Origin: Clostridia bacterium
GTDB taxonomy: Bacteria > Bacillota > Clostridia > Oscillospirales > UBA644
NCBI GenBank assembly: GCA_017623475.1
Contig: JAGAPC010000039.1
Coordinates: 1 to 62,426, forward strand
DNA: 62,426 nt
Direction: 5' to 3'
Shown: positions 1 to 9,400 of the stretch, in pieces
Position numbering within the stretch: position 1 is the stretch's first letter
Layout of the letters: every line of letters starts with the position of its first letter
Position numbers and translations under genes: made by a program
The notes under the pieces: model-generated
The model's database searches: none
What the model saw: only the letters and a program-made list of their open reading frames with translations
What the model was told of the DNA's origin: nothing

Positions 1-87
1 AAGACAACATAATGCACATTATGTATCTTTCCCCTTTTTCAGAGGGAAGTTGAAACTGTCAAAAATGAAAACAAGGAGATCATCATC

Positions 88-1029
88 GTGAAAATCAAAC
101 TTGCCATTTTAGAAAAAGACGTCAGTTATTTGAACCGCATCGTAGGCGTGTTCGGAACAAAATATGCAGAAAATTTCCAGGTCTATTCGTTTACGGACTC
201 GGATGCGGCATACTCTACGTTAGAGTCTGCCAAGATTGATGTTTTAATTGCAAGCGATTGTTTCGAGATTGATTTTCAGCAAATCCCGAAGCGTTGCGGC
301 TTTGCATATTTTGTGGATTCTCCCGACATCGAAACCTTGAATGATCAACGGGCCATTTGTAAGTTCCAAAAGGCAGATCTGATTTACAAGCAGATTCTCA
401 GCCTCTATTCTGAAAATGCCGGAAATATTTCCGGGTTGAAATTCGGGGATGACAGTGGCAAGTTGATCTTTTTCCAATCGGTAAGCGGTGGTTCGGGTGC
501 ATCTTCGATGGCGGCAGCTTGCGCGATTCGTTTTGCGGCAAAGGGAAAGAAAACGCTATATCTTAACTTGGAGCGCTTCGGTACCTCCGACGTGTTTTTC
601 AGCGCAGAAGGTCAGTTTGACATGAGTGACGTTATTTTTGCTTTAAAGAGCAAGAAAACAAATCTTGCGATGAAATTGGAAGGCTGTGTCAAACAGGCAG
701 AAAGCGGAGTGTTCTTTTACTCGCAACCCAAGGTCGCACTTGATATGATGGAGTTGAGCCGTGAAGATATTGCTAAACTAATTTCTGAACTCCAACTTAC
801 CGGTTCGTATGATTACATTGTTGTTGATGCTGACTTTTCTATCGATCGTGAAGATCTGAAGCTTTACCGCAAGGCTCACACGGTCGTTTGGGTCGGTGAT
901 GGCTCCGAGCTTTCCAACACCAAGTTGTTCCGCGCGTTCAATGCGTTGAATATCCTGGAACAAAATGCGGAATCTCCCATCGTTGATCGGTTGGCATATG
1001 TACCTTCCATTAATCAGATTGATTTATAG
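88..1029 (+). CDS. TadZ/CpaE-like pilus-localisation ATPase homologue
   Basis: The protein has two parts: an N-terminal response-regulator-like region (about residues 1-110) with no clear phospho-acceptor pattern, and a C-terminal MinD/ParA-like region (about 128-300). The ParA-type P-loop position reads SVSGGSGASS (about 131-140), so both the signature lysine and the usual P-loop lysine are missing; the switch-like DYIVVDADF follows near residue 245. In the family, TadZ/CpaE proteins position Tad/Flp pilus machinery at the cell membrane. The start is GTG at 88 with AAGGAG nine bases upstream. The window opens with the last codons of another reading frame (stop at 10-12), so other pilus genes may lie to the left. 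ATP binding without hydrolysis is an inference. Another MinD-like scaffold function is possible. Confidence 0.75.
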   Translation: MKIKLAILEKDVSYLNRIVGVFGTKYAENFQVYSFTDSDAAYSTLESAKIDVLIASDCFEIDFQQIPKRCGFAYFVDSPDIETLNDQRAICKFQKADLIYKQILSLYSENAGNISGLKFGDDSGKLIFFQSVSGGSGASSMAAACAIRFAAKGKKTLYLNLERFGTSDVFFSAEGQFDMSDVIFALKSKKTNLAMKLEGCVKQAESGVFFYSQPKVALDMMELSREDIAKLISELQLTGSYDYIVVDADFSIDREDLKLYRKAHTVVWVGDGSELSNTKLFRAFNALNILEQNAESPIVDRLAYVPSINQIDL

Positions 1030-1056
1030 TTGTTGCGTGATGCAGTTTTCTTCACA

Positions 1057-1215
1057 TCACCACTTGACTGTTCCATCCTCAAACACAGCAAAGCCTAATT
1101 CTTCTAAAATAAAAACCTCGTCATCGTAGGAAATATATTCACTATTATAGTACATCTCGGAAGTAATAATGCCGAGTAGTAATGCTGTCCAACTTGCAAT
1201 CCACCTTTCACCAAT
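1057..1215 (-). pseudogene. Possible 3' remnant of a small gene
   Basis: An open frame reads to TGA at 1057 and begins just after an in-frame TAA at 1216-1218. It encodes about 52 residues with a coding-like, acidic tail ending FAVFEDGTVKW. The only ATG (1155) would give 32 residues and has no good ribosome site. It looks like the C-terminal stub of a decayed gene. I do not recognise the family. Confidence 0.25.
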
Positions 1216-1287
1216 TTATTCTATTATATCACCATTTTCGATTAATTACAATAGGTTTTTAACGAAATTCGGTTAATTGTAACAAAT

Positions 1288-1326
1288 AAAGAACGGATAA
1301 CAGTTTTTCACTGCTATCCGTTCTTT
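1288..1326. terminator. Long hairpin, probable bidirectional terminator
   Basis: Arms AAAGAACGGATA and TATCCGTTCTTT pair perfectly over 12 bp, and CAGT/ACTG extends the stem around a TTTTC loop. The arms end in A and T tracts, so it could stop transcription in either direction. Confidence 0.7.
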
Positions 1327-1808
1327 GCTTTGCACTCGTCAACCGGCTTCTTTACTGGATTTTCTTAAACATCCTTATGAGAAGCACGGTTTAACTGTCG
1401 CTTTTATGTTTGTTTTATACTGAAACGATTTGATAATGTAGTTCCCAGTCTCTAAAAACATTTGTCAAAACATTTGCAAGGTGGATTTTTGGTTTTGGAT
1501 GTGTTGGAAATGCTGGGGTTTTTGAGGTGGTTCTTGTGGTCTCCAAAACAATGTGTCCTGGGTTCGATCTATAGCGCTCCTGCCAGAAAGCGCGCCGTTC
1601 GCCGCGTGTAGCTTGCTGCGCAAGTGAAGTTGTCCTGCGGATAGTGAGGTTTCTGCGGAAGTGAGGCGTACTTACTTTCACTTTGTGCCCCACAAAACTT
1701 CATTCTGCCGTAATGCGGAACTTTACATCGGCATTAGCCGATACCTTACTAAAAATTGCGAGAGTCCAAAGTGCTATAAAAAAATATTTTTACAAGCCTA
1801 TAGCCGAA
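1327..1808. other. Stretch without an assignable gene
   Basis: A minus-strand frame of 92 codons (1415-1693) is the only long reading frame here. It lacks a convincing ribosome site, and its basic composition (repeated Arg, Thr, Gln) fits no family I know. The segment 1570-1660 is GC-rich with imperfect palindromes (around GCGCTC...GCGCGC), which could be a structured RNA or a mobile-element relic. I make no functional call. Confidence 0.3.
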
Positions 1809-1847
1809 AAAACCGCGCGCAAGAGGGATTTTCTTGCGCGCGGTTTT
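1809..1847. terminator. Strong hairpin terminator of the acnX operon
   Basis: A 15-bp perfect stem (AAAACCGCGCGCAAG with its complement) encloses a nine-base loop. The minus-strand transcript of the acnX operon ends about 33 bases before it and would run into a U tract; the plus strand also ends in TTTT. Confidence 0.85.
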
Positions 1848-1880
1848 AATTTTTGTATTTTTTGTTTTTTGGGGCGGGGG

Positions 1881-2324
1881 TTACTCGACCTCGACGACGC
1901 CGTTTTCCTTGACGGTGATTTTCATGCCGTCTTTTACGTAATGGAGGAATTCGTCGCCCAGGCCGTCAACGACGGGCATGGTAACGCCGTCCACCCAAAC
2001 GTCTGCCAGGACGGCTCCTGCGGCGGCAAGGGAGTCGATGTGGTTGGCAAACAGCATACAGGCGGGGTTTTTCTTCATGGAGCAGGCGCAGTAAAGCACC
2101 AGCCCGCCGGTGGTCGATCCGATGGTCTGGGGCAGGCAAAGAGCCTTCCCGAGCAGGGGTTTTCCGTACAGATCTTGGTTGCTCTGATCTCCGCATTTTA
2201 CTTCCTTATCGCCGAATTGCAACGCCATCTGGAAGGAAGCCAACGTGTTGAAGCCTTCGTTCGTTACCACCGCTTCGGCAGTGACCTGACCGGGAGTAAC
2301 GACTCTTCCTGGAAATTGTCTCAT
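1881..2324 (-). CDS. Aconitase X small (swivel) subunit, DUF126
   Basis: At 147 residues this matches the stand-alone AcnX swivel domain. The signature near residues 66-80 (GSTTGGLVLYCACSMKKNP) corresponds to the family's catalytic-serine loop, and HIDSLAAAGAVLADVW is the usual following segment. It pairs with the large subunit just upstream in the transcript, overlapping its end by four bases (ATGA), so translation is coupled. Characterised AcnX enzymes dehydrate cis-3-hydroxy-L-proline (bacteria) or phosphomevalonate (archaea). The substrate here is not evident from sequence. It is the last gene of the operon, and the 1809-1847 hairpin follows. Confidence 0.9.
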   Translation of the reverse strand: MRQFPGRVVTPGQVTAEAVVTNEGFNTLASFQMALQFGDKEVKCGDQSNQDLYGKPLLGKALCLPQTIGSTTGGLVLYCACSMKKNPACMLFANHIDSLAAAGAVLADVWVDGVTMPVVDGLGDEFLHYVKDGMKITVKENGVVEVE

Positions 2325-3598
2325 TGATTTTTACCTCCCGTAACGATGTTAAGAATTTCTCCGTCGGTGTAATATCTTGCGCTCGTATAGGTGCGCAGCT
2401 TGTTGGACGACGTGATGACGGGCATTTTCTTGCAAAGGGGATTGTTCATGTACATCAGGGGACAGATGTAGGAGGTGATCACGCCGGTTGCCTTGAGTCT
2501 TGCGGCGTATTCGGTTTGTTCAAAGGCTTCCAAAACGCCGGGCGCCGCCGTAAATACGGTGGGAACGGTGATCTTCTTTTTGCCGTTCTTCTTCAGTGCT
2601 TCCTCCAGCTTGACCGTCCAATCCTTCAGCTGCTCCAGGGAAAGATGGGGGCAGCCCACGAAGCAAAGCTTCGGCGTTGCGTCGGGATTTTTCCAGATCA
2701 CGGGGTAGTTGTTCTTCACACGCTCCAGCTCGGCGTCGTCAATGATATATTCCTTTGCGCCCTCGGCAATCAGACCTTCCCCAAGCTCTGCCGCTTCGGG
2801 GGTAAGGTTTGCGATATGGTAAAGCCCCACCGCGCCGTTGGAGGCGGTTGCCGCCCCGAAATCCTTGAGGTACGCCCGGGCGGAATCGTTCAGCTCTCCG
2901 CCGATCCATTGGTCGAGCCCGATCACGTAAGGAACGTCCTCCATGACCTTCATGCCGATGGCAGAGCCCAAAAGCTGGGCTTCGGGTTTTTTCGTGGTCT
3001 GAATTTTCACGACCCAGGTGGCTTTTCTGCCCTCGTCGGTCAGAAGCCCAAAGTAGGGAACGTAGCCGACGATGGAGCCCATAATGTCGATGATCCCCGA
3101 GTTTCGGTTACATCTTGCCCCAAGCACCGAGTTTGCGTAAACCACGGCGCTGGATTCCGCCCAGGAAAGCACGTCGCCCTTCTTCGGCTGATTTCCCACC
3201 TCGTCCATATAGCAGGTGCAGGTGAAGGCGTTTTCGTCCATAAGACCGAGCTTTTTCAGCTGATCCTCGTAAAAGCTCTGCTTCGTGTACATAAATTTAT
3301 TGAACACGAGGTTTTGCAGGAAATTGGCAGGCACGTTTTTGTCCAGCGGACGGGGATCGACGGAAAATTTCTGTCCGGAGCATACCCCGGCGTCCAAAAG
3401 CTGCTGCATCAAATCGTACACGGGGGACATGACCTTGAGCCCGAAGGACGTGACGAGATGATTGTAATCCGAGGTAATCGGTACCAGCTTTTCCGCCTCG
3501 AAGGCGTCGCCGTACATGACGAGGGTTTTCATTACCTTTGCAAGGGTTTCTCCCCGCGCGCCGTCGAGGATCTCTTGCTGTTCTTTTGTCAATATCAT
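2321..3598 (-). CDS. Aconitase X large (catalytic) subunit, DUF521
   Basis: This 425-residue protein spans the whole AcnX catalytic domain, beginning LTKEQQEILDGARGE and including the conserved CTCYMDEVG, ARCNRNSG and GYVPYFGLL segments that supply the cluster and substrate pocket in the family. AcnX is an aconitase-superfamily dehydratase. Having the two subunits as separate genes makes this a split-type AcnX. The start at 3598 has AAAAGGAG upstream. It lies 17 bases after the flavin reductase gene in the same transcript and overlaps the small subunit by four bases. A cis-3-hydroxyproline dehydratase role is possible, but no proline racemase or reductase gene is adjacent. Confidence 0.9.
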   Translation of the reverse strand: MILTKEQQEILDGARGETLAKVMKTLVMYGDAFEAEKLVPITSDYNHLVTSFGLKVMSPVYDLMQQLLDAGVCSGQKFSVDPRPLDKNVPANFLQNLVFNKFMYTKQSFYEDQLKKLGLMDENAFTCTCYMDEVGNQPKKGDVLSWAESSAVVYANSVLGARCNRNSGIIDIMGSIVGYVPYFGLLTDEGRKATWVVKIQTTKKPEAQLLGSAIGMKVMEDVPYVIGLDQWIGGELNDSARAYLKDFGAATASNGAVGLYHIANLTPEAAELGEGLIAEGAKEYIIDDAELERVKNNYPVIWKNPDATPKLCFVGCPHLSLEQLKDWTVKLEEALKKNGKKKITVPTVFTAAPGVLEAFEQTEYAARLKATGVITSYICPLMYMNNPLCKKMPVITSSNKLRTYTSARYYTDGEILNIVTGGKNQ

Positions 3599-3615
3599 AG
3601 CCTTTTCTCCTTTTC

Positions 3616-5685
3616 TTACAGCTTCATTGCCACGTCCCAGGCGCCCCAGATGACGGTGCGGAGATTCCCGACCTTTTTGGCGTCGCCGATGACGTGGATC
3701 TTTCTGCCCTTGTTGGCAACGGGTGCCGGATTGTAGCCCACCGAAAGAATTACCGAATCGGCATCGACGGAGAAGGTTTTTCCTTCCTTATCCTTCAGAA
3801 CGACGCCGGTATCGTTGATTTCGGACAGGGCGGTTTCCAGATATACGGGAACGCGGTTGGTTTTGAAAAAGTCACGAAGATAGCTGGTATTTGCAAGGCA
3901 GATGCCCTTGGTGGTAATCAGGTCGTCCTGCATTTCCACGATGATGGGCTTTTTGCCCTTTTGATAGAGATCGTAGGCGATTTCACATCCCGTAAGACCG
4001 CCGCCGACCACCACGACCGTATCTCCGACGGGCTTGTTCCCCAGCAGGTAATCCACGGCTTCCACCGCGGTTTGAGCGCCCTTGACGGGGATCTTCTTTG
4101 CAACGGCGCCCGTTGCCACGATGATCTCGTCGGCGTCCAGAGAGGCGACGTCTCGGATCTCCGTATTCATGTTGACGGTGATGGGATATTTGTTCAGCTC
4201 CCGGATATACCAGGCAATCAGCGCCCGATCCTTTTCTTTAAAGGAGGGGGCTGCCGCCGCGATAAACACGCCGCCTAACTTGTCGGTTTTTTCGTAAAGG
4301 GTTACGCTGTGTCCCCGTTGTGCGCAGACGATGGCCGCTTCCATTCCGCCGATGCCGCCGCCGATGACGGCGATCTTCTTCTGTTTCTTTGCAGGCTCGA
4401 TGCGGTATTTCTTCGATTGCATGGTTTTGGGGTTGAGGGCGCAGCGGGAAAGCCCCATGGTGTCGGTCAGATCCTGGGTGTTTGCGTGTCCCTTCGACGA
4501 GGAGAAATTGAAGCAGCCGCTGTGGCAGCAGATGCAGGGCTTGATGTCTTCCAAGCGGTCCTCGATCAGCTTCGTGATCCATTCCGGATCAACCAGGAAC
4601 TGACGGGCAACGCCCACGGCGTCGATTCTGCCCTCGGCAACCGCCTTTGCCCCCACCTCTGCGTCCATTCTTCCGGCGCAGACCACCGGAATATCCACGA
4701 ATTTTTTGATGTGGGCAACGTCGTCAAGGTTGCAGTTTTCGGGCATATACATGGGGGGATGCGCCCAATACCAGGAGTCGTAGGTGCCGTTGTCGGCGTT
4801 GAGCATATCGTAGCCCGCGTCCTGGAGATATTTGGCGGCCTTTTCCGATTCTGCCATACCCCGTCCCACTTCGGTGTAGTCCTCTCCGGGCATCGCCCCT
4901 TCGCAGAATCCCTTCATTTTGGATTCCACGGAATAGCGGAGGGATACGGGATAGTCGCTTCCGCAGGCTTCCTTGATGGCTTTTACGACCTCGGCGGCGA
5001 AGCGGTAGCGGTTTTCGAAGCTTCCGCCGTATTCGTCGGTGCGCTTGTTGAAAAATTCAATGGCGAACTGATCCAAAAGATACCCCTCGTGAACCGCGTG
5101 AACCTCCACGCCGTCCACCCCTGCCTCTTTGCACAGCTTTGCGGTTTTTGCAAAGGCTTCGATGATCTCGTGAATCTGCTCCTTGGTCATTTCGGGACAT
5201 TCGATATCGTGCGCCCAGCGGGAGGGCTGGGGGGAGGGAGACGCCAGCTCGTGGGAGGTGTCGATGATCGGCTTGACGATGGCGCGGGTAACCTTGTTTT
5301 TATGTAACGGAGCCACCAGCTCGGTGATCGCCCAGGAGCGTCCCATCCCTGCCGTCAGCTGAACGAAAAGCTTCGCGCCGGTTTTGTGGATTTCGTCCAT
5401 GAAATCCTTCAATTCCTCAAACATTTTGGGGTTCTGCCAAAGCCATTTTCCCCAGAAGGTGTCCCGCAGGGGAGCGATTCCGGGGATAATCAGTCCCACG
5501 TTGTTGTTCGCCCGTTCCAGGAAGAGCTTTGCCGCCTCCTTGTCGAAATGGCAGCCCGTAAGCTCAAACCACCCGAACAGGGACGTGCCTCCCATGGGGC
5601 ACATGACGATGCGGTTTTTGATCTCCACGTTGCCGACGTGCCAGGGCGTAAACAACGCCTCGTACTTTTCATTGGTTACTTTCAT
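3616..5685 (-). CDS. Old Yellow Enzyme-type FMN/4Fe-4S/FAD enoate reductase
   Basis: The 689 residues have the 2,4-dienoyl-CoA reductase / 2-enoate reductase layout. An FMN TIM barrel covers about 10-370, with CPMGG near the start and HEGYLLDQF mid-barrel. A cysteine set (CICCHSGC, then a fourth Cys about 24 residues on) at about 380-412 would hold a 4Fe-4S cluster. An FAD/NAD(P) module follows, with dinucleotide motifs AVIGGGIGG (about 437) and VVVGGGLTG (about 556). In the family, electrons from NAD(P)H pass through FAD and FeS to FMN and reduce an activated C=C bond. Its position between marR and acnX suggests it reduces the product of the AcnX dehydration; that is an inference. Confidence 0.88.
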   Translation of the reverse strand: MKVTNEKYEALFTPWHVGNVEIKNRIVMCPMGGTSLFGWFELTGCHFDKEAAKLFLERANNNVGLIIPGIAPLRDTFWGKWLWQNPKMFEELKDFMDEIHKTGAKLFVQLTAGMGRSWAITELVAPLHKNKVTRAIVKPIIDTSHELASPSPQPSRWAHDIECPEMTKEQIHEIIEAFAKTAKLCKEAGVDGVEVHAVHEGYLLDQFAIEFFNKRTDEYGGSFENRYRFAAEVVKAIKEACGSDYPVSLRYSVESKMKGFCEGAMPGEDYTEVGRGMAESEKAAKYLQDAGYDMLNADNGTYDSWYWAHPPMYMPENCNLDDVAHIKKFVDIPVVCAGRMDAEVGAKAVAEGRIDAVGVARQFLVDPEWITKLIEDRLEDIKPCICCHSGCFNFSSSKGHANTQDLTDTMGLSRCALNPKTMQSKKYRIEPAKKQKKIAVIGGGIGGMEAAIVCAQRGHSVTLYEKTDKLGGVFIAAAAPSFKEKDRALIAWYIRELNKYPITVNMNTEIRDVASLDADEIIVATGAVAKKIPVKGAQTAVEAVDYLLGNKPVGDTVVVVGGGLTGCEIAYDLYQKGKKPIIVEMQDDLITTKGICLANTSYLRDFFKTNRVPVYLETALSEINDTGVVLKDKEGKTFSVDADSVILSVGYNPAPVANKGRKIHVIGDAKKVGNLRTVIWGAWDVAMKL

Positions 5686-5706
5686 AAAAACGTTCCTTTC
5701 CGTTTT

Positions 5707-6153
5707 TTATTGTACGTGATTTGCCGCAAACAGATTCAGACATTCGCTGATCATCGAAAGATTTCGGTAAAACGCCGCGCGCTCATCCTCCGAAAGATTT
5801 TCGCTGATCGCGTCCAAAACGCCGTTGATCTTGTCTGCGATTTTCTCCCCCATTCTGCTTCCCTTTTCGGTCAAAACGAGGGGGCTTCGGTATCGCTTTG
5901 CGCTTTTGGATTCGCAGGTCAGATACCCGTTGGCTTCCAGAAAATCAAGGGCGCGGGAAATGGTCGCCTTATCCTCCGCACAGCGTTCGCACAGCTCCGT
6001 CGCCGTCAGGGAATCCGCGGAATAAAGATAGTATAAGCAAGACACGTGAATACTGCGAAGCCCGTACCGCGCCATTTCCCGGTTTTTGATTTTTTTGATA
6101 TTTCTGCTGATTCTGTTGATCAGAACCGTAAAGGTCTCAAAGCGCTCCTTCAT
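5707..6153 (-). CDS. MarR-family transcriptional regulator
   Basis: This 148-residue protein carries a MarR-type winged helix-turn-helix (about 45-110). The recognition segment is near TATELCERCAEDKATISRAL, and the wing contains KSAKRYRSPLVLTEKG. N- and C-terminal helices would form the dimer. It is the first gene of the OYE-acnX operon and sits directly behind a perfect palindrome, so negative autoregulation relieved by a ligand is likely. The start at 6153 has AAAAAGGAG at good spacing. The inducer cannot be told from sequence; an aromatic or enoate-like metabolite would fit the neighbours. Confidence 0.92.
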   Translation of the reverse strand: MKERFETFTVLINRISRNIKKIKNREMARYGLRSIHVSCLYYLYSADSLTATELCERCAEDKATISRALDFLEANGYLTCESKSAKRYRSPLVLTEKGSRMGEKIADKINGVLDAISENLSEDERAAFYRNLSMISECLNLFAANHVQ

Positions 6154-6169
6154 GGTTGACTCCTTTTTG

Positions 6170-6189
6170 CTTGTTGAGATTTCAACAAG
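6170..6189. promoter_or_regulatory. Palindromic MarR operator
   Basis: CTTGTTGA-GATT-TCAACAAG is a perfect 8-4-8 inverted repeat. It lies 11 bases downstream of the -10 box, covering the start of the marR operon transcript. This is the expected place and size for a MarR dimer site. Confidence 0.8.
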
Positions 6190-6199
6190 TTCCGCCTAC

Positions 6200-6228
6200 A
6201 GTATAACACAAACCGGGGAAAATGTCAA
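6200..6228 (-). promoter_or_regulatory. Sigma-A promoter of marR-OYE-acnX
   Basis: The minus strand reads TTGACA, a 17-base spacer, then TATACT. Transcription would begin at about 6193, at the edge of the palindromic operator. Confidence 0.85.
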
Positions 6229-6333
6229 TAGGCGTCGGGGGATTCGGCTCGTTTTTTGCCGTTTAAGGAGCTTTTGCAGGGGGCAGGGCGTTATCAGGTT
6301 CATATTTCTAAATTCTTTGGTTCATTTTTTCCA

Positions 6334-6362
6334 TTTACTTTTTGATTTCGTTATGTTATAAT
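6334..6362 (+). promoter_or_regulatory. Promoter of the GH2 gene
   Basis: TTTACT, a 17-base spacer and TATAAT, with an extended TGT before the -10 box. The start codon is 62 bases further on. It diverges from the marR promoter. Confidence 0.75.
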
Positions 6363-6424
6363 GATATCATAAGAAATGCGTTTTTTTTCTTAAACTTCAA
6401 AAAACAAAAAAGGAGAGCGTTTTG

Positions 6425-9400
6425 ATGAGAAAGAAACGATGGCTTTGTCTATCAATGTTCCTCGTAGTGACCCTGCTGGGAAGCGGTATTATCCCAAATA
6501 TCTCCCAAATTATAGCGAAAGGCTCAGAGGTATTGACCATGGCACAGCAAAAGCAAAACGATTTTACTTACACCGAGGCGTTTGAAAATTACGACGCCAC
6601 CGACGTCCGTTATCGGGCGCAGATCGACCTGAATTGGAAATTTATTCAGGACGATAATATCGACGCGTCGGCGAAGGATTACGACGATTCTTCCTGGCGT
6701 CTTTTGAATCTGCCCCACGATTGGTCCATCGAAGGGGAATATTCCCAAGAGAATCCCTCCGGCGGCTCGGGCGGATATCTGCCCACCGGCATCGGCTGGT
6801 ATCGGAAAACTCTGACCATCCCCGAGGAGTGGAGAGACGGTCGGCAGGTTTCCATCGCCTTTGACGGCGTATTCTGTAACAGCACCGTTTACGTGGACGG
6901 AGAAAAGGTCGGCGGTCTGGAATACGGCTGGCTTTCCTTCTCCTGCGATATTACCGAGCAGGTTCAGGGCAAGGAATCGGTCGTGATCGCCGTTAAGGTG
7001 GACAACTCGGTTCAGCCCGCTGCCCGCTGGTACACCGGCTCCGGAATTTACAGCCACGTGTGGATCGTTTCTACCGAAGACGTACACGTTGCGGAAAACG
7101 GAACCTACGTAACCACCCTTGGGGACGACGAAGGCGTTCCCACCGGGGAAATGAACCTGGAAACGCTGGTGAAGAACGACGGCAACGCGGACGTTGACGT
7201 AACCGTTCGCTCCACCGTTTATCGGAAATCCGACGACGGACAGGTGGCGCAGGTCACAAGCCCCGCCGTCACCGTTCCCGCAAACGGAGATTTCACCGTG
7301 ACCCAGACGGCGCTGGTGGAACATCCTGAATTCTGGAATACCGAAACCCCCAACCTTTATTACGTGAAGACCGAGATTTTGGTGGGCGACGCCGTTGCCG
7401 ACGATTATCTCACCGAATTCGGCTTCCGTGTTATCACCTACGACGTGAACGGAATGTACCTCAACGGCGAGAATATCGAGCTGAAGGGCGTTTCCAATCA
7501 CTGGGCGCTGGGTGCCGTGGGTGCGGCGCAGACCACCAACATCATCCGTTATAAGATTCAGATGATGAAGGATATGGGCGTTAACTGTATCCGCACTACC
7601 CACAACGCCTGCCCCCCCGAATTCTATCAGCTGTGCGACGAAATGGGCATGATGGTGATGGACGAATTCTCCGAAGGAGAACGGGGCAAGACCGCCGGGG
7701 ACTACGGAACCCGTTGGTTTGCGGAATTGTGGGAGAGAGATATTGAGTATTGGGTTCGCCGGGATCGGAACCACCCCTCCGTCGTGGTTTGGTCCATCGG
7801 GAATGAAACCGGTAGTGATAACGACAATACCGGTATCAGCGCCCACATCAAGCAATTTGACACTACCCGTCCCACCACCGGCAGCGCCATTCACTACGGC
7901 GTTGATATCCCCGGTGCAAACGGACAGAGTGAGCCTGCCTCCTTTACCCAGCCGGTGGAAGATCTTCCCCTGATCGCCACCGAAGCACCCCACACCCACG
8001 CGGTGCGCGGCGTGTATCGGACCCAGACCTGGGCCCGCGGCAGCGCCACCCAATATCCCGGCGGAAATCATCTGCCCAACCTGAGCGACGTTGAAATTTT
8101 CAACTACGACTGGTCGGGCACCGCAACGCCGGCAAGAAGACTGCCCTCCGATTACGATAACGCCGTTTCCCAGATCTCCGTCCGCAGCCATTGGGCAAAG
8201 ACCCGTGACAACGATTGGCGGATCGGGGAATTCCGCTGGACGGGATTCGACTATTTGGGCGAAGCCAACTACGTGTTGGGCGGCTGGCCCTATCGGATGT
8301 TCCACAGCGGGGCGGTAGATACGGCGCTCTTTGAAAAGAGTATGTACTACCTCTATCAAAGTATGTGGACCGAAGAGCCCATGATTCACATCCTGCCCTC
8401 CTGGACGCACCCCACCATGGAAGAGGGCACGGTCGTTCCTGTTTGGGTTTACTCCAACTGTGAAACGGTGGAACTGTACCTGAACGGCGAATTGTTTGAA
8501 ACCGAAACCCGCGGTCCCGTCGATCAGCGGACCGATCTGGAAATTCAGTTTGACTTTGACGTTCCTTATACCCCCGGCACCATTACCGCCGTGGGCTACG
8601 ACGCAGACGGCAACGAGGTGATCCGCGATACCTACACCACCGCCGCCGCACCTTCTGCCCTTGCATTGGAAAATACCACCGGGGAAGAAATGCCCGCCGA
8701 TCCTTCTTATATCGGTCAGGTCACCGTATCGACCGTTGACAAGGACGGCAACTTCTACCCCTACGGCGAAAACCGTACCTACTACTACGTTTCCGGTCCT
8801 GCCTACATCAAGGCGGCGGACAACGGCTCTCCCATTGATACCGAAAGCCACGTCAATTACAACCGCAACGCCTTCATGGGACTTGCCAAGGTCTTCGTCG
8901 GCGCCACCCAGGATTCCGGCGATATCCTCTTTACCGCCGCGTCCATCGTCGGGGAAAAGCAGCAGCTGACCTCCGATCTGGTTTCCATTGACGTTCAGCA
9001 GCTGGCTCTGCGCGGAAATCCCGAAACGCAAACCTTTGAAATTTACTATACCACCGACGGCTCTGCCCCCGATAAGTCCTCCAATAAATATACGGAAGCC
9101 TTCGCCGTGGAATTGGGCACCACCGTCAAAGCCGCCGTTTACGTGGAAGGCAGCGATTCCGTCATGTTCCTGATGGAAGAGCGCTTTGCCAAGGACGAAG
9201 GCTTGTATTGGGAAGGCTCCAGCACCATCGAAAGAGAAGCCAACGTGTATCTTGCCCAGGATGCGGAAATTTCCGAAGATCTTGGTTACGTAAAATACGG
9301 CTTGTCCGAATATTACGTTGACTTCGGAGGTCGTTCCGGCTGGCTGGAATACACCGTAAACGCAGAAAAGGCAGGGGACTATTACGCCGCCTTCTGCTAC

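Noticed and set aside
2324-3736. 470-codon plus-strand frame
   Set aside because: Antisense shadow of the AcnX large subunit.
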